DNA from: Euryarchaeota archaeon UBA242
GTDB lineage: Archaea > Thermoplasmatota > Poseidoniia > Poseidoniales > Poseidoniaceae
Assembly: GCA_002499015.1 (NCBI GenBank)
Contig: DAJY01000001.1
Location: forward strand, 2,236 to 8,127
Direction: 5' to 3'
Length of the DNA: 5,892 nt
In this document: positions 5,661 through 5,892 of the stretch, piece after piece
Position numbering within the stretch: position 1 is the first letter of the stretch
Layout: every line of letters begins with the position of its first letter
The notes under the pieces: model-generated
The model's database searches: none
Seen by the model: the letters and a program-made list of their open reading frames with translations, nothing else
What the model was told of the DNA's origin: nothing
Translations under genes and position numbers: made by a program

Positions 5661-5892
5661 TCAAAATCCGCTCGGAGCCATCCATTCTCCGAACTCAGCA
5701 CGCATTGCATTCATTATTTCACCTACAGTACAATCAGACTTTACAGCAGACAAAATCAAAGGGAATAAATTGTCTGAGCCAGCAGATGCAAGCCCTATTG
5801 AATCCAAGCACGATTTGGCTAATTGCGCATCTCTATCGGCTCGCAAATCGCCCAACCTCTTACATTGCATTTCGCCAACAGTAGGGTCTAAT
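5661..5892 (-). CDS. Methylmalonyl-CoA mutase catalytic (large) subunit, C-terminal end only
   Basis: Only the last 76 residues are in the window; the gene continues to the right. The visible part begins LDPTVGEMQCKRLGDLRADRD, written here as LDPTVGEMQCKR then LGDLRADRD. It then has NLFPLILSAVKSDCTVGEIMNAMRAEFGEW, which matches the end of the mutase TIM-barrel subunit, where QxxRL...RAxRD and NLMPxxIEAVKAxATVGEICxxLRxVFGE are typical. The chain stops 9 residues after FGEW-like sequence with no cobalamin-binding domain (DxHxxG), so this is the split type whose B12-binding subunit is a separate gene. Split mutases are common in archaea and occur in some bacteria. The enzyme isomerises (R)-methylmalonyl-CoA to succinyl-CoA. 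Its stop overlaps the epimerase ribosome site. Assignment to the mutase family is strong; an isobutyryl-CoA-type mutase is a less likely reading given the epimerase next door. Confidence 0.88.
   Translation of the reverse strand, partial: LDPTVGEMQCKRLGDLRADRDAQLAKSCLDSIGLASAGSDNLFPLILSAVKSDCTVGEIMNAMRAEFGEWMAPSGF

Noticed and set aside
5609..5884. Plus-strand open frame of 91 codons
   Set aside because: Antisense to the mutase end and epimerase start, both of which have clear family matches.

Overview
The window most likely comes from an uncultured archaeon, and a marine Group II/III euryarchaeon (Poseidoniales-like, Thermoplasmatota) is my best guess. The evidence is indirect. The methylmalonyl-CoA mutase catalytic chain ends without a cobalamin domain, so it is the split form. 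Genes inside operons have GGAGG-type Shine-Dalgarno sites 5-8 nt before the start, while genes that may begin transcripts lack one and have an AT-rich box about 27 nt upstream, as in archaeal leaderless transcription. A preQ0 (archaeosine/queuosine) gene pair is present. A bacterium is not excluded. Base composition looks about 40% G+C throughout, with no RNA gene, mobile element, CRISPR array or clear foreign segment. Coding density is very high, and no gene-free stretch reaches 300 bases.

Region 1 (1-947, minus strand) is a compact operon read leftward: a 58-residue ribbon-helix-helix (RHH) DNA-binding protein missing from simple ORF calling, then GTP cyclohydrolase I (folE), then the start of 7-carboxy-7-deazaguanine synthase (queE), cut by the window edge. 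FolE and QueE are the first and third enzymes of the GTP-to-preQ0 route, so the RHH protein is a candidate local regulator of tRNA deazapurine synthesis.

Region 2 (948-1081) is the divergent control region. It holds three copies of AGTATT at exact 11-bp spacing, embedded in a GTATTCG/CGAATAC inverted repeat. This is the kind of one-turn-spaced operator RHH proteins bind. It lies over the likely operon promoter.

Region 3 (1082-2656, plus strand) is a single gene for a 524-residue class-III PLP aminotransferase of unknown substrate, with a TTG start that could be leaderless. A short convergent spacer (2657-2791) carries a small hairpin and a T-tract on the minus strand.

Region 4 (2792-5892, minus strand) reads leftward as the 3' end of the methylmalonyl-CoA mutase catalytic subunit, methylmalonyl-CoA epimerase, an unrecognised 106-residue protein, and a NatA/NatB-like ABC-2 exporter (ATPase then permease, 8-nt overlap). 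Mutase and epimerase together convert propionyl-CoA-derived methylmalonyl-CoA to succinyl-CoA. The exporter may be a passenger of that operon or have its own promoter before the 106-residue gene. The most novel signals are the RHH/operator arrangement on a preQ0 operon, a His-to-Gln change at a metal-ligand position of the epimerase, and the small unknown protein tied to the exporter.
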